NCBI GenBank assembly: GCA_934162625.1
Contig: CAKPJM010000002.1
Location: 1 to 50,877, forward strand
Direction of reading: 5' to 3'
Origin: an uncultured Clostridia bacterium
Lineage (GTDB): Bacteria > Bacillota > Clostridia > TANB77 > CAG-508
DNA: 50,877 nucleotides
Under the pieces are notes generated by a model. The model was not told where the DNA came from, made no database searches, and was given only the letters and a program-made list of their open reading frames with translations. The position numbers and the translations under genes are program-made. Below, one piece after another: positions 1-7,808 of the stretch. The number at the start of each line of letters is the position of its first letter. Position 1 is the stretch's first letter.

Positions 1-141
1 GATTTTTATAATCCATCCTTCAATATCTTTAAAAGCATCATTTATTTTATTTACTAATTTTGGTGTAAAACCAAAAACAGTTGTTGATAAAATTAATATA
101 ATATATGTAGTCAGAGCTACTGTAAATAAAACTTTTTTCAT
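1..141 (-). CDS. Small secreted or pilin-like protein, N-terminal part only
   Basis: A minus-strand gene runs off the left edge of the window. Only the first 47 residues are visible. They begin MKKVLFTVALTTYIILILS, a typical Sec signal or first membrane helix with two lysines, followed by a short amphipathic stretch (FTPKLVNKINDAFKDIEGW). An AAGGATGG ribosome binding site precedes the ATG. It lies 50 bp downstream of a coupling-ATPase gene and is probably in the same operon. Small two-helix proteins of this look next to coupling ATPases are often VirB2/TrbC-like pilins of type IV secretion systems, but too little is visible to prove this. The coding assignment is fairly sure; the function is a guess from context. 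Confidence 0.6.
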   Translation of the reverse strand, partial: MKKVLFTVALTTYIILILSTTVFGFTPKLVNKINDAFKDIEGWIIKI

Positions 142-191
142 AAATACCATCCTTATTAATATATTTAGATTTTTATAAAAAATCTATAAAA

Positions 192-1875
192 TTATTTTTT
201 AAAATATGGAAACATTTTCAATTTTGTAGGAGTTAAAATCTTGTAACCATTAGACAAAAATGAAATAGAAGAAAATGTTTCTAAATTTTGAGTGAAAAAT
301 TTTGTATCATAAACAAAATCATTTTGAATATTAGTAGAAATACTTTCAGAAATGTTAGATTTTTTAGATACTAAAGAATTTGTAAAATAATTAAAATTTG
401 TTTCAGAAGCATTCTCAGATATACTTTTTGAAATTTTTTGTTTATCTTCTTTTCCTATTTGTTTTTGTGCATTTTCTATAGTAAATATATCATCTGTTCT
501 GAGCCATAATTTATTAACTAAATTCTGAACTATTACTTTTACAGTGGATTCATTTTTTAATGAATTTAGTAATGAAGAATAACTTTGAGTAGCAACAATG
601 CTTATGCATTTAGACTCTCTACTTTGAGCAAAAAAATCTGCATCAGATGCATTTACATATTCATGATACTCATCACACATAAATATTGTTGGTAAAACTT
701 CTTTGTCTGAAGAAAGCTGAGACAATATTTCTGTTTGAAAGTCAAGTTTTAAATATGCTGCTATAATTTTTGACAGATTTCTATATTTAGAAATATTCAT
801 GTTTAACACAACAATTTTTTTATTATTTATTACATCTTTAAATCCATTAAAATTAATATCTTTTTTATTAGGACAAAATACTTTAGATATTTCATAATCA
901 GATATGAATGTATTTGTAATTCTACTTATTTCTGATTTTAATATAGAAATTGTTCTAGAGTCTAAATTTTTAAATTCATTTTCAAAAAAGTTAAGAGATG
1001 AATATAGATTAAAAATATCTTTGTGTGATAATTTACCAGTTTGAAATATAAATCTCAAATTCTCTATTTTACTTTTATAATAATCATCATAATTTATTAA
1101 ATTATGTAGTTCAGTAAAAGTGACGTAATTATTGTTATATAATCGACATAGTTTAATTGCCTCTGTTAATATTTCTTGTGCTTTATCTAACCAGTAAGAT
1201 TCAGAATTGTTAGTAGAAAAAAGTTCTAAAATGGTTTTTAATCTATTTGCCAAAACGGAGGCATTAAGTTGGGGTTTATCTAAAGGGTTATATCGAGTAT
1301 TAGAATTAAGTTCTATAACAATTACATCAGAAATTCTGTTATAAGTTTTTGAATACTCTAGAACTTGTTTATAGAAATTACCTTTTACATCTAAAATTAA
1401 CATTCCAAATTTGGGAGAGGTAGATTGTAATAATTGGTTTAATAATGGATACATTACAGAAGCGGTTTTACCGAGAGCCAATAGTCCCTGTAACAAGAAT
1501 ATTTTGATATAGGCCTTTTTCAGGAATATAAACTTTTTCATTTTTGTTATTTGAACCAATTAGTAGATCAAAATTAGTATTGTAATTAGATAAATTTAAT
1601 AAATGTGGCTTTTTTTGCTTCTTTTGTTTTTTTACAAATATAAAACTTTGCAAAGAAAAAACTGATAAATATATTGCAATAAAACATGTTATACAATAAA
1701 GGTTTTTTATATAATTCCAAACTGTAGGGTATTCTAATGCAATGTCAAACTTACTTAAGGAATATGGAAAAATTAAAGACTTAGCAGTAAAAATTGGATA
1801 AAATATAATAATAACTATAAAAAACAATATTGTAGAAAAAACAAAAGGTAATAAAAATTTTTTGATAAATTTCAA
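192..1875 (-). CDS. Type IV coupling protein (TraD/TrwB/VirD4-like ATPase), needs a +1 shift at CGGT
   Basis: This looks like a coupling ATPase that feeds DNA or protein substrates into a type IV secretion channel at the membrane. The start is TTG at 1875, seven bases after AGGAGG. Residues 8-30 and 50-75 are two hydrophobic helices. The P-loop GTIGSGKTAS lies at 130-139, and the Walker B-like FMCDEYHEY follows near residue 330. The reading frame is broken exactly in the P-loop: after GSer the zero frame reads CGG then TAA. Skipping the C at 1473 gives GGT, restores glycine 135 and joins both halves into 560 residues (1684 nt = 1683 + 1). No relaxase is visible nearby. The downstream neighbour is a pilin-like gene and the upstream one a small membrane protein, so this is probably the edge of a conjugative or secretion locus. 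Confidence 0.8.
1470..1473 (-). other. CGGT +1 frameshift site 1 (P-loop Gly135 of the coupling ATPase)
   Basis: On the minus strand the codons run GGC TCT C-GGT AAA ACC. The zero frame gives Arg then a TAA stop. Dropping the C gives Gly-Ser-Gly-Lys-Thr, the expected Walker A motif. The preceding codon is UCU. Confidence 0.85.
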
Positions 1876-1884
1876 GAAAACCTC

Positions 1885-2058
1885 CTATAAGTCAAATGAA
1901 TCTTTTTTTACTTTTAATTTAAGACCTTGCAAATTATGGAAAACTATAATATTAACAAGAGAATAAATTGAATAAAGAACAATAAAAAGATTAATAATAA
2001 AAGAAATAAAAAAAGTATGAATTAAAATAATAAAACACTCCTTTCCATTTTTTACCAT
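1885..2058 (-). CDS. Small membrane protein leading the coupling-ATPase operon
   Basis: A 57-residue frame is open from ATG at 2058 to TAG at 1887-1885. The stop overlaps the AGGAGG of the coupling-ATPase gene, which suggests translational coupling. Residues about 9-41 are almost entirely hydrophobic (FIILIHTFFISF then INLFIVLYSIYSLVNIIVF), and the end is charged (KLKVKKDSFDL). No good ribosome binding site precedes the ATG. An AAGGAG lies inside the frame, eight bases before an ATT codon, so the true start may be later. I do not recognise the family. Small membrane proteins are common beside type IV coupling ATPases, but the coding call rests on hydrophobicity and position only. Confidence 0.4.
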   Translation of the reverse strand: MVKNGKECFIILIHTFFISFIINLFIVLYSIYSLVNIIVFHNLQGLKLKVKKDSFDL

Positions 2059-2078
2059 AATAATACATTATTTTAAAT

Positions 2079-2107
2079 TTGTCTATACTTTTTTTAAAAA
2101 ATATGAT
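2079..2107 (+). promoter_or_regulatory. Sigma-A-like promoter for the DUF1858 gene
   Basis: TTGTCT at 2079-2084 and TATGAT at 2102-2107 are separated by 17 bases and lie about 105 bp before the ATG of the DUF1858 gene. Confidence 0.5.
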
Positions 2108-2212
2108 AAAATTTTTTGGTAATAATGGACATAACTTTGTTTACCAAACTAAAATGAAGAGTAGAAAATTAAAAATACAAAGACTCTTCGAGGTTTTGAA
2201 GGAGGAAAAATT

Positions 2213-2395
2213 ATGATAGAAAAAACAACAAAAATTGGAGAATTATTAAAAATAGCACCAGAAAAAGCAAATATTTTACTAGAGGCAGGAATGCATTGCT
2301 TAGGATGTCCAGCATCTCAAGAAGAAACAATAGAAGAAGCTTGCCAAGTGCATGGAATAGATGTAGATGAATTGATAGAAAAGATAAATTCATAA
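2213..2395 (+). CDS. DUF1858 domain protein (small CxxC protein)
   Basis: This 60-residue protein is preceded by an AAGGAGG ribosome binding site. It matches the DUF1858 fold: a start like MIEKTTKIGELL, a central LEAGMHCLGCPAS with a CLGC motif, and a helical acidic end (EETIEEACQVHGIDVDEL). Such domains occur alone in anaerobic Firmicutes or fused to hybrid-cluster and other redox proteins, and the two cysteines may bind metal or a cluster. The biochemical role is not established. The gene stands alone between its own promoter and a terminator-like hairpin. Confidence 0.85.
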   Translation: MIEKTTKIGELLKIAPEKANILLEAGMHCLGCPASQEETIEEACQVHGIDVDELIEKINS

Positions 2396-2431
2396 AAATA
2401 ACAAAAAAATTGATAAAATTTTAAAAAAAGA

Positions 2432-2460
2432 TTGACAAATGCAAAAAAATATTGTAAGAT
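2432..2460 (+). promoter_or_regulatory. Consensus promoter of the tRNA Lys-Glu-Thr operon
   Basis: TTGACA at 2432-2437 and TAAGAT at 2455-2460 have a 17-base spacer. Transcription would start near 2467 and run into the three tRNA genes, passing first through the hairpin at 2461-2507. Confidence 0.7.
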
Positions 2461-2507
2461 ATTTAAGCAACTGTGAGGAACGCAGTTGCTTAAATAATTC
2501 TTTTTTT
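2461..2507 (+). terminator. Hairpin plus T-run between the tRNA promoter and the first tRNA
   Basis: ATTTAAGCAACTG (2461-2473) pairs perfectly with CAGTTGCTTAAAT (2483-2495), followed by TTCTTTTTTT. It looks like the Rho-independent terminator of the DUF1858 gene. However, it begins directly after the -10 box of the tRNA promoter, so tRNA transcripts would start inside it. Confidence 0.65.
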
Positions 2508-2514
2508 GAATTAT

Positions 2515-2590
2515 GGGCTATTAGCTCAGGTGGTAGAGCACTTGACTTTTAATCAAGTTGTCCCGCGTTCGAGTCGCGGATAGCTCACCA
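2515..2590 (+). tRNA. tRNA-Lys (anticodon TTT)
   Basis: The 76-nt cloverleaf includes an encoded CCA. The acceptor arm is GGGCTAT/ATAGCTC. The anticodon stem is CTTGA/TCAAG around a normal 7-nt loop CTTTTAA with anticodon TTT. The T-arm carries GTTCGAG. It is the first of three tRNAs. Confidence 0.96.
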
Positions 2591-2624
2591 AAACAAATAC
2601 TAATTTATAAATTAGTATTTGTTT
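2591..2624. repeat. Near-perfect 16-bp inverted repeat between tRNA-Lys and tRNA-Glu
   Basis: AAACAAATACTAATTT (2591-2606) is followed two bases later by its exact reverse complement (2609-2624). In RNA this forms a long A/U hairpin between two tRNAs. It may be a processing signal or a partial terminator. Confidence 0.7.
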
Positions 2625-2630
2625 ATTTAA

Positions 2631-2705
2631 GGCCCGTTGGTCAAGCGGTTAAGACATCGCCCTTTCACGGCGGAGACATGGGTTCGATTCCCGTACGGGT
2701 CACCA
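2631..2705 (+). tRNA. tRNA-Glu (anticodon TTC)
   Basis: The 75-nt cloverleaf has acceptor arm GGCCCGT/ACGGGTC, anticodon loop CTTTCAC with anticodon TTC, T-loop GTTCGATTC and encoded CCA. The anticodon loop has the usual seven bases. Confidence 0.95.
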
Positions 2706-2714
2706 ACAAAATAT

Positions 2715-2790
<76 letters not shown>

Positions 2791-2909
2791 TTTTAATTAA
2801 AGCAGAACGTTATTTTAATGGTCTGTTTTAATTTTGACTTTAATATTGCTAAAATGACAAACACAAAAGAGGGAAAATATGATCTGTTTAAATTGCAAAA
2901 AGTAGTTCC

Positions 2910-2938
2910 TTGACAAGTACATATAAAGGTGCTAATCT
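2910..2938 (+). promoter_or_regulatory. Promoter of the SDR gene
   Basis: TTGACA (2910-2915), a 17-base spacer and TAATCT (2933-2938) lie 53 bp before the start codon. Confidence 0.6.
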
Positions 2939-2990
2939 AAATAATGGAAGAAAATCAAGAAAAAAATATAGCTAAAATAAGGAGGAAACC

Positions 2991-3716
2991 ATGAAAACAG
3001 TATTGGTAACAGGTGGCTCAAGAGGAATAGGAAAATGTATTGCGGAAAATTTAGCGAAAGATGGGTATAATGTAGTATTAAATTATAATAAATCGGTGAA
3101 GGAAGCAAAAAAAATAAAAGAAGAATTAGAAAATCAAGGGATAAAAATAGAAATATTTAAAGCAGATGTATCCAAAAGAGAGGATGTAAAAAAACTTATT
3201 AAATTTACAATAGATAAATTTAATAATATAGATGTATTGATAAACAATGCAGGAATTGCTAAGTTACAAATGTTTAATGATATTACAGATGAAGATTGGA
3301 ATGAAATGCTAAGTACAAATTTGAATTCGGCATTTTTTACAATACAAGAAGCTTTACCTAATATGATACACAATAAAAATGGGTGTATTATAAATATTTC
3401 TTCGATATGGGGAATAGTAGGAGCATCATGTGAAGTTGCATATTCAGTATCTAAAGCAGGAATAAATGGATTAACTAAAGCTCTTGCAAAAGAATTGGGG
3501 TTATCAAATATAAGAGTAAATGCAATTGCACCAGGAGTGATAGATACGGATATGAATAGCAATATAGACAATGCTATAAAAGAACAAATAAAGGAAGAAA
3601 CACCATTAAATAGAATTGGTAAACCGATAGATATATATAGATGTGTTAAATGGCTTATTGAAGACGAATTTACTACTGGTCAAATAATTTCTCCTAATGG
3701 AGGATACGTAATTTAA
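2991..3716 (+). CDS. Short-chain dehydrogenase/reductase, FabG-like
   Basis: This is a 241-residue classical SDR. The NAD(P)-binding TGGSRGIGK lies at residues 7-15, NNAG near 85, and the catalytic Ser and YxxxK (YSVSK) near 136-153. The QIISPNGGYVI end is close to the family consensus DGG. These features and the length match 3-oxoacyl-ACP reductases. However, the gene stands alone with its own promoter and terminator, not in a fatty-acid cluster, so another carbonyl or alcohol substrate is quite possible. The AAGGAGG before the ATG fixes the start. Confidence 0.85.
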   Translation: MKTVLVTGGSRGIGKCIAENLAKDGYNVVLNYNKSVKEAKKIKEELENQGIKIEIFKADVSKREDVKKLIKFTIDKFNNIDVLINNAGIAKLQMFNDITDEDWNEMLSTNLNSAFFTIQEALPNMIHNKNGCIINISSIWGIVGASCEVAYSVSKAGINGLTKALAKELGLSNIRVNAIAPGVIDTDMNSNIDNAIKEQIKEETPLNRIGKPIDIYRCVKWLIEDEFTTGQIISPNGGYVI

Positions 3717-3745
3717 AAAAGAAGTGGTTTTGCACCACTTCTTTA
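3717..3745. terminator. Bidirectional terminator between convergent genes
   Basis: GAAGTGG (3721-3727) pairs with CCACTTC (3735-3741), flanked by A-run and TTT. It ends the SDR gene on the plus strand and overlaps the end of the CBM25-like gene on the minus strand. Confidence 0.8.
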
Positions 3746-4210
3746 ATCATTATTAGTTATTTTTTTCTTATAATTTCCAGAAATTAATTTTGGAACATAA
3801 GTAATAATTTTATATATTGCTAATCTAATTTTTTTACTCCATAAATAACTTTTTCTTAATTTGTTAGGCCTATCTAAAGATGAATTTATCTCTGAAATTA
3901 TTAAATCTGTACTTTGAGATTCTAAAGGGAACACATAATTTTCGAAATTATTATTATCCCATTCATTTTTTTCATTTCTAAAACAGAAATTAAAAGAATC
4001 ACTATCTATAAGAGCTATTTCTGCTTGAAAGCCAAGTTCTGTTCTTTCCATTTTTACTTCTGATAGGTTATCCCAGTAAGTACCAAATCCATAGTGTATA
4101 TAAACTTCTTCAGAGTTATTTTCAAAAAAAGTTCCTGTATAAGAGATTTTTACAGTACTATTTTTTAGTAATTTATCAGTATTAAAAAATATATTTTTTA
4201 CAAGCTCCAT
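3743..4210 (-). CDS. CBM25/CBM53-like carbohydrate-binding protein
   Basis: The 155-residue protein has no signal peptide. Residues about 15-95 resemble starch-binding modules of families 25/53: VYIHYGFGTYWDN, a lone V-M strand, then FNFCFRNEKNEWDNNN and NYVFPL. In those families a CFRD/WDNN region forms the binding face. The tail, residues 105-155, is rich in lysine and arginine with hydrophobic turns (KIRLAIYKIITYVPKLI) and could be an amphipathic membrane or nucleic-acid contact. AGGAGAG before ATG at 4210 supports the start. A cytoplasmic glycogen- or starch-targeting role is inferred; no enzyme domain is attached. Confidence 0.7.
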   Translation of the reverse strand: MELVKNIFFNTDKLLKNSTVKISYTGTFFENNSEEVYIHYGFGTYWDNLSEVKMERTELGFQAEIALIDSDSFNFCFRNEKNEWDNNNFENYVFPLESQSTDLIISEINSSLDRPNKLRKSYLWSKKIRLAIYKIITYVPKLISGNYKKKITNND

Positions 4211-4302
4211 TTTACTCTCCTCTTAATATTTATCTTTAGTAGAAACATTATATTATTAAAAAATATAATATTCAAGTATTTTTTACAAAAAACATTTAAA
4301 AA

Positions 4303-4875
4303 TTATTTAATATTTAAAATTTTACCAATTATATAAAAATTAGCTGAATTAGTTACATCTAAATCATCTATTTCTTTATTGTCTGCTCGTAATAAAAGTT
4401 TACCTTTTCTGTTAATAAATCTACGAATAAGTATTTCACCATCAACACTAAATATACCAACTTCCTTGCTATTTAAAAGAGAATTAAATTCTACAAAAGC
4501 ATAAGTTCCCTTTTTTAAAGAAGGTTCCATACTAGTGTCATTTACTTTGACTGCCATAGAAGCACTTGGGATAGCAGAAGGGCAATCTATAAAGCTATCT
4601 AATTTATTTACAGCAGGAACTTTATTGTAAGATATATGATTAATAAGTTCATAAGTTTCTTGTTCTTCGCTAATTTGTTTATCATATGTATACATTAATT
4701 GTTGGTAAGGTATATCTAAAGCTTTACATATGTTCTTTAAAGCCTTATGACTAGGATTTCTTTCACCTTTTTCAATATGTGTTAAATGACCTATATTTAT
4801 ATCTGTAAGTCTTGCAAGCTCCGTTTTAGTCATTCCTTTTTCTTTTCTAACTTTTGCAATCATATCACCGATCAT
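4303..4875 (-). CDS. XRE-family repressor with S24 (LexA/CI-like) C-terminal domain
   Basis: The helix-turn-helix spans residues about 1-60 (RKEKGMTKTELARLTDINIGHL). The C-terminal domain has the S24 serine motif DTSMEPS near residue 112. The base normally supplied by lysine in VKRL appears as arginine here (ILIRRF), so self-cleavage may be weak or lost. I place the start at ATG 4875, because AGGAG lies eight bases before it and directly abuts the upstream GTG at 4884. That gives 190 residues. It is divergent from another small XRE gene, a pattern typical of phage or element repressor switches, yet no phage genes are nearby. It probably binds the shared intergenic region. Confidence 0.85.
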   Translation of the reverse strand: MIGDMIAKVRKEKGMTKTELARLTDINIGHLTHIEKGERNPSHKALKNICKALDIPYQQLMYTYDKQISEEQETYELINHISYNKVPAVNKLDSFIDCPSAIPSASMAVKVNDTSMEPSLKKGTYAFVEFNSLLNSKEVGIFSVDGEILIRRFINRKGKLLLRADNKEIDDLDVTNSANFYIIGKILNIK

Positions 4876-4978
4876 AATATGCACTCCTTTATTTTACAAA
4901 ATCTAAGCATATTATATAGAATAAAATGTAATTTGTCTACTAGTAAATTATAAAAATGTAAAAATTTAGCAAAAAAAC

Positions 4979-5008
4979 TTGACTTGTCAAAAAGGTATAT
5001 GTTAATAT
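4979..5008 (+). promoter_or_regulatory. Promoter in the divergent regulator intergenic region
   Basis: TTGACT (4979-4984) and TAATAT (5003-5008) lie 18 bases apart and upstream of the small XRE gene. The motif TTGTCTA occurs near 4933 and inverted (TAGACAA) near 5018, flanking the promoter. It is a candidate operator pair. Confidence 0.5.
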
Positions 5009-5042
5009 ATTGTTAAATAGACAATAAAGGAGGGCTAAAATT

Positions 5043-5237
5043 ATGAATAACAAGATAAAAGTAATAAGAAAAGAAAAAGGAATGACTCTATATGAATTGG
5101 CGAAGTTATCAGACATTTCAACAGGGTATTTATGTCATTTAGAAATAGGGACAAGAAAAAATCCATCCTTTGAGGTGATGGAAAAAATTGCAAAAGCATT
5201 AAACAAACCTATAAATGAAGTGTTTTTTATACAATAG
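5043..5237 (+). CDS. Small XRE-family DNA-binding protein
   Basis: This 64-residue single-domain helix-turn-helix protein (RKEKGMTLYELAKLSDISTGYLCHLE, then a PSFEVMEKIAKALN helix) follows AAGGAGGG and ATG at 5043. Its HTH is clearly related to that of the divergent S24 repressor: both share RKEKGMT and LSxIS/LTDIN. It is Cro-like in size and position. A pair of antagonistic regulators is possible but unproven. Confidence 0.85.
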   Translation: MNNKIKVIRKEKGMTLYELAKLSDISTGYLCHLEIGTRKNPSFEVMEKIAKALNKPINEVFFIQ

Positions 5238-5368
5238 TAATATATAACCAAAAGCTGGCGTAAAATTAATAAAAAGAAAAAGAATTAATAATGAAAAAAT
5301 ATTGTAAAAGAATAATAGTTATGCTAATATAAAATAGAAAAATATTATTTTATGTCAGGAGAAGGAAT

Positions 5369-7264
5369 ATGGAAGTCAACGAAAAAAAAGATGAAAAACA
5401 AAAGAAAGACAATGGAATAAAAGAAGTAGTAGATAAAGAAAAAAATATAGAATTAAATGAAAAAAAAGTGGAGACAAAAATAGAAAAAAATGAAAAAAAA
5501 GAAATAGAAAACATAGAAGAAACAAAAACTAAAGAGAGCAAAAAAGAAAAGATAAAAAATAAAAAAAATAAAATAATAATTATATCTGTAGTATCTACAA
5601 TTATTTTATTAATAGCCATATTTCTTTGCTCAATTTTTGCTTTATTAAATATGAATAATAATAGAATAATAAGAGGAGTAATAATAAATCGAATAAATGT
5701 AGAAAATTTAACAAAAGAAGAGGCATTAGAAAAAATAGAGGAAGAAGTTAACAAAAATTTAGATAAAGATATTAATGTGAAATACAACGACTTTGAATAT
5801 TCAATAAAACTAGCCCAAATCGAAGTAAAGTATAAAATTGAGGAAACAGTAGAAAAAGCATTTAACACTGGAAGAAGCAATAATATATTTGTAGATAATT
5901 ATACAATTTTAAAGACGAGGTTTAAAAAAGAAAATTTAGATTTAGAATATGAGTACAATGAAAAATTACTTGATGAAATAATTGATGATATTACAGTAAA
6001 AATTCCAGGAGCAGTGGTTGAACCAAGCTATTATATAGAAAATGAAAAATTATATATTTCAAAAGGAACAAAAGGAAATACTATAGAAAAAGAAGTCTTA
6101 AAAAGAGAAATCCTTGAGAGAATAGAGAAAGAAAAAAACGAAGATATAATTTTAGAAATATATGAAGTAGAGCCAAGCAATATAGATATAGAAAAAATAT
6201 ATAATGAAGTGCATACGGAACCTAAAGATGCTTATTATACAAAGGATCCATTTGAAATATTTCCACATGTGAATGGCATAAATTTTGATAAAGAAGCAGC
6301 AAAAGCAATTCTTGAACAGGATAAAGAGGAATATGAAATTCCATTAATAATAACGACTCCAAAAATAACTACAAATAAAATAGGAACAGAAGCATTTCCA
6401 GATATGCTTTCTACATTTAGCACAAGGTATGATGCAAGTAATACTCCGAGAACAACAAATTTAAAGTTAGCTATGCAAAAATTAAATGGAGTAGTAGTAA
6501 GCCCGGGTGAGACTTTTTCTTATAATAAAACATTAGGAAAAAGAACAGCAGAAGCTGGTTACAAAGAGGCCGGGGGATTTGCAGGAGGAAAAGTTGTTCA
6601 AACTCTTGCAGGAGGAATATGCCAAATATCTTCTACATTATATGATGCTGTAGTTTATGCAAATTTAGATATTGTAGAAAGACATAACCATATGTTTTTA
6701 GCGGGATATGTAGGTGCGGGAAAAGATGCAACTGTAGTTTATGGAACATATGATTTTAAATTTAAAAACACAAGAAAATATCCAATTATGATAAAAACAT
6801 CAATAGGAAGCGGAGTTGCACAAATTAGTATCTATGGAATAAAAGAAGAAGTTGAATATGAAGTTGAGATATCTAGCAAAATATTAAGTTATATTCCATA
6901 TAATGTTGTTTATGAAACAGATAATAGTTTAGCAAGCGGAAAAGAAAAAGTTGCTCAAAATGGAATGAATGGTTGCAAAAGTATAACATATAAAATCTTA
7001 AAATTAAATGGAGCGCAAGTGTCAAGCACGGTACTATCTACAGATACATATGATCCTATGAACAAAATAATAAAAAGAGGACCTTCTAAAACAACTGAAA
7101 CAAGTACTGTACCTAAAGAAGAAACTACTAAAACAGAGCCAGAACCAACTCCAAAGAAAGAACCAGAACCAATTTCAGAGCCGGAGCCAGAACCAACGCC
7201 AACTCCGTCCCAAACAGAAAAGGAAACCAACACAATAACAAATAATACAGCGGAAGGAATATAA
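5369..7264 (+). CDS. VanW-family cell-wall protein with YoaR-like domain
   Basis: The 631-residue protein starts with about 65 cytoplasmic, mostly lysine/glutamate residues, then one membrane helix (about 69-92, IIISVVSTIILLIAIFLCS). The extracellular part has a YoaR-like putative peptidoglycan-binding region and then the VanW domain near residues 350-470. Signature segments include GVVVSPGETFSYN, GGFAGGKVVQTLAGGICQISSTLY and ERHNHM. The C-terminus is a proline/glutamate-rich tail of PEPE and PTPTP repeats, probably a wall-spanning spacer. The biochemical function of VanW is still unclear; members sit in glycopeptide-resistance clusters and in many Firmicutes envelopes. AGGAG precedes ATG at 5369, and a terminator follows. 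Confidence 0.85.
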   Translation: MEVNEKKDEKQKKDNGIKEVVDKEKNIELNEKKVETKIEKNEKKEIENIEETKTKESKKEKIKNKKNKIIIISVVSTIILLIAIFLCSIFALLNMNNNRIIRGVIINRINVENLTKEEALEKIEEEVNKNLDKDINVKYNDFEYSIKLAQIEVKYKIEETVEKAFNTGRSNNIFVDNYTILKTRFKKENLDLEYEYNEKLLDEIIDDITVKIPGAVVEPSYYIENEKLYISKGTKGNTIEKEVLKREILERIEKEKNEDIILEIYEVEPSNIDIEKIYNEVHTEPKDAYYTKDPFEIFPHVNGINFDKEAAKAILEQDKEEYEIPLIITTPKITTNKIGTEAFPDMLSTFSTRYDASNTPRTTNLKLAMQKLNGVVVSPGETFSYNKTLGKRTAEAGYKEAGGFAGGKVVQTLAGGICQISSTLYDAVVYANLDIVERHNHMFLAGYVGAGKDATVVYGTYDFKFKNTRKYPIMIKTSIGSGVAQISIYGIKEEVEYEVEISSKILSYIPYNVVYETDNSLASGKEKVAQNGMNGCKSITYKILKLNGAQVSSTVLSTDTYDPMNKIIKRGPSKTTETSTVPKEETTKTEPEPTPKKEPEPISEPEPEPTPTPSQTEKETNTITNNTAEGI

Positions 7265-7271
7265 AAATAAT

Positions 7272-7306
7272 AAATGGGAGGGGAAACAGTAAATCCTTCC
7301 CATTTA
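7272..7306 (+). terminator. Terminator of the VanW-family gene
   Basis: AAATGGGAGG pairs with CCTTCCCATTT around a loop of about 13 nt, just after the stop codon. Confidence 0.65.
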
Positions 7307-7326
7307 AAATTTAAGAGCTTTATTTA

Positions 7327-7355
7327 TTGACAAAGATAAAATTTAGTATTATAAT
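7327..7355 (+). promoter_or_regulatory. Perfect-consensus promoter of tRNA-Lys(CTT)
   Basis: TTGACA (7327-7332), a spacer of exactly 17 bases and TATAAT (7350-7355) lie 16 bp before the tRNA. Confidence 0.85.
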
Positions 7356-7371
7356 ACAACCATTGAAATAA

Positions 7372-7447
7372 GCACCATTAGCTCAGTTGGTAGAGCAACT
7401 GACTCTTAATCAGTGGGTCCAGAGTTCGAGTCTCTGATGGTGCACCA
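7372..7447 (+). tRNA. tRNA-Lys (anticodon CTT)
   Basis: The 76-nt cloverleaf with encoded CCA has acceptor arm GCACCAT/ATGGTGC and anticodon stem ACTGA/TCAGT around CTCTTAA (anticodon CTT). It is the second lysine isoacceptor of the window. Its loop is of normal length. Confidence 0.95.
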
Positions 7448-7450
7448 AAA

Positions 7451-7486
7451 AAGAAACCATATATCTTTATGTGGTTTCTTTTTCTA
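7451..7486. terminator. Bidirectional terminator after tRNA-Lys
   Basis: AAGAAACCATAT pairs with ATGTGGTTTCTTTTT. It ends the tRNA transcript and lies over the last codons of the minus-strand gene. Confidence 0.75.
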
Positions 7487-7643
7487 AGTTATTTAAATAA
7501 AATTCCCAAGAATCTAAATCATTTTTTTGTTCAAAAAAATCAAATAAAATTTTTCTTTCTGTTTTATATTTTTCACATTCTTTTTTTGTTTTTTCTAAAA
7601 AAATTATAGTTTTTTTCTCTAATAATTCAACTCTTTTATCCAT
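7467..7643 (-). CDS. Small helical protein of unknown function
   Basis: The 58-residue charged protein (MDKRVELLEKKTIIFLEKTKK start, then a KNDLDSWEFYLNNLEKETT end) looks all-helical, with heptad-like leucines in the first half. I start it at ATG 7643, which follows GAAGGTG at a normal distance; a GTG at 7652 is too close to that site. It lies between a tRNA and corA and is transcribed away from corA. I do not recognise the family. Confidence 0.6.
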   Translation of the reverse strand: MDKRVELLEKKTIIFLEKTKKECEKYKTERKILFDFFEQKNDLDSWEFYLNNLEKETT

Positions 7644-7808
7644 AGTAATCACCTTCTATAAATATATCATAACATAGGAATTATATAAATTATGTCGAAA
7701 TATGTAAAAAATAAAGAAAAAATAAAAAACTACACAAAGGAATAAAAATATGATATAATATTAAATGCTTGTGCATTAAAATTATATAAATTAAAAGGGG
7801 TGAGGTTT

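Noticed and set aside
5350..5880. Long antisense frames, for example opposite the VanW-family gene
   Set aside because: They are shadows of lysine/glutamate-rich coding sequence on the other strand, without starts or ribosome binding sites.
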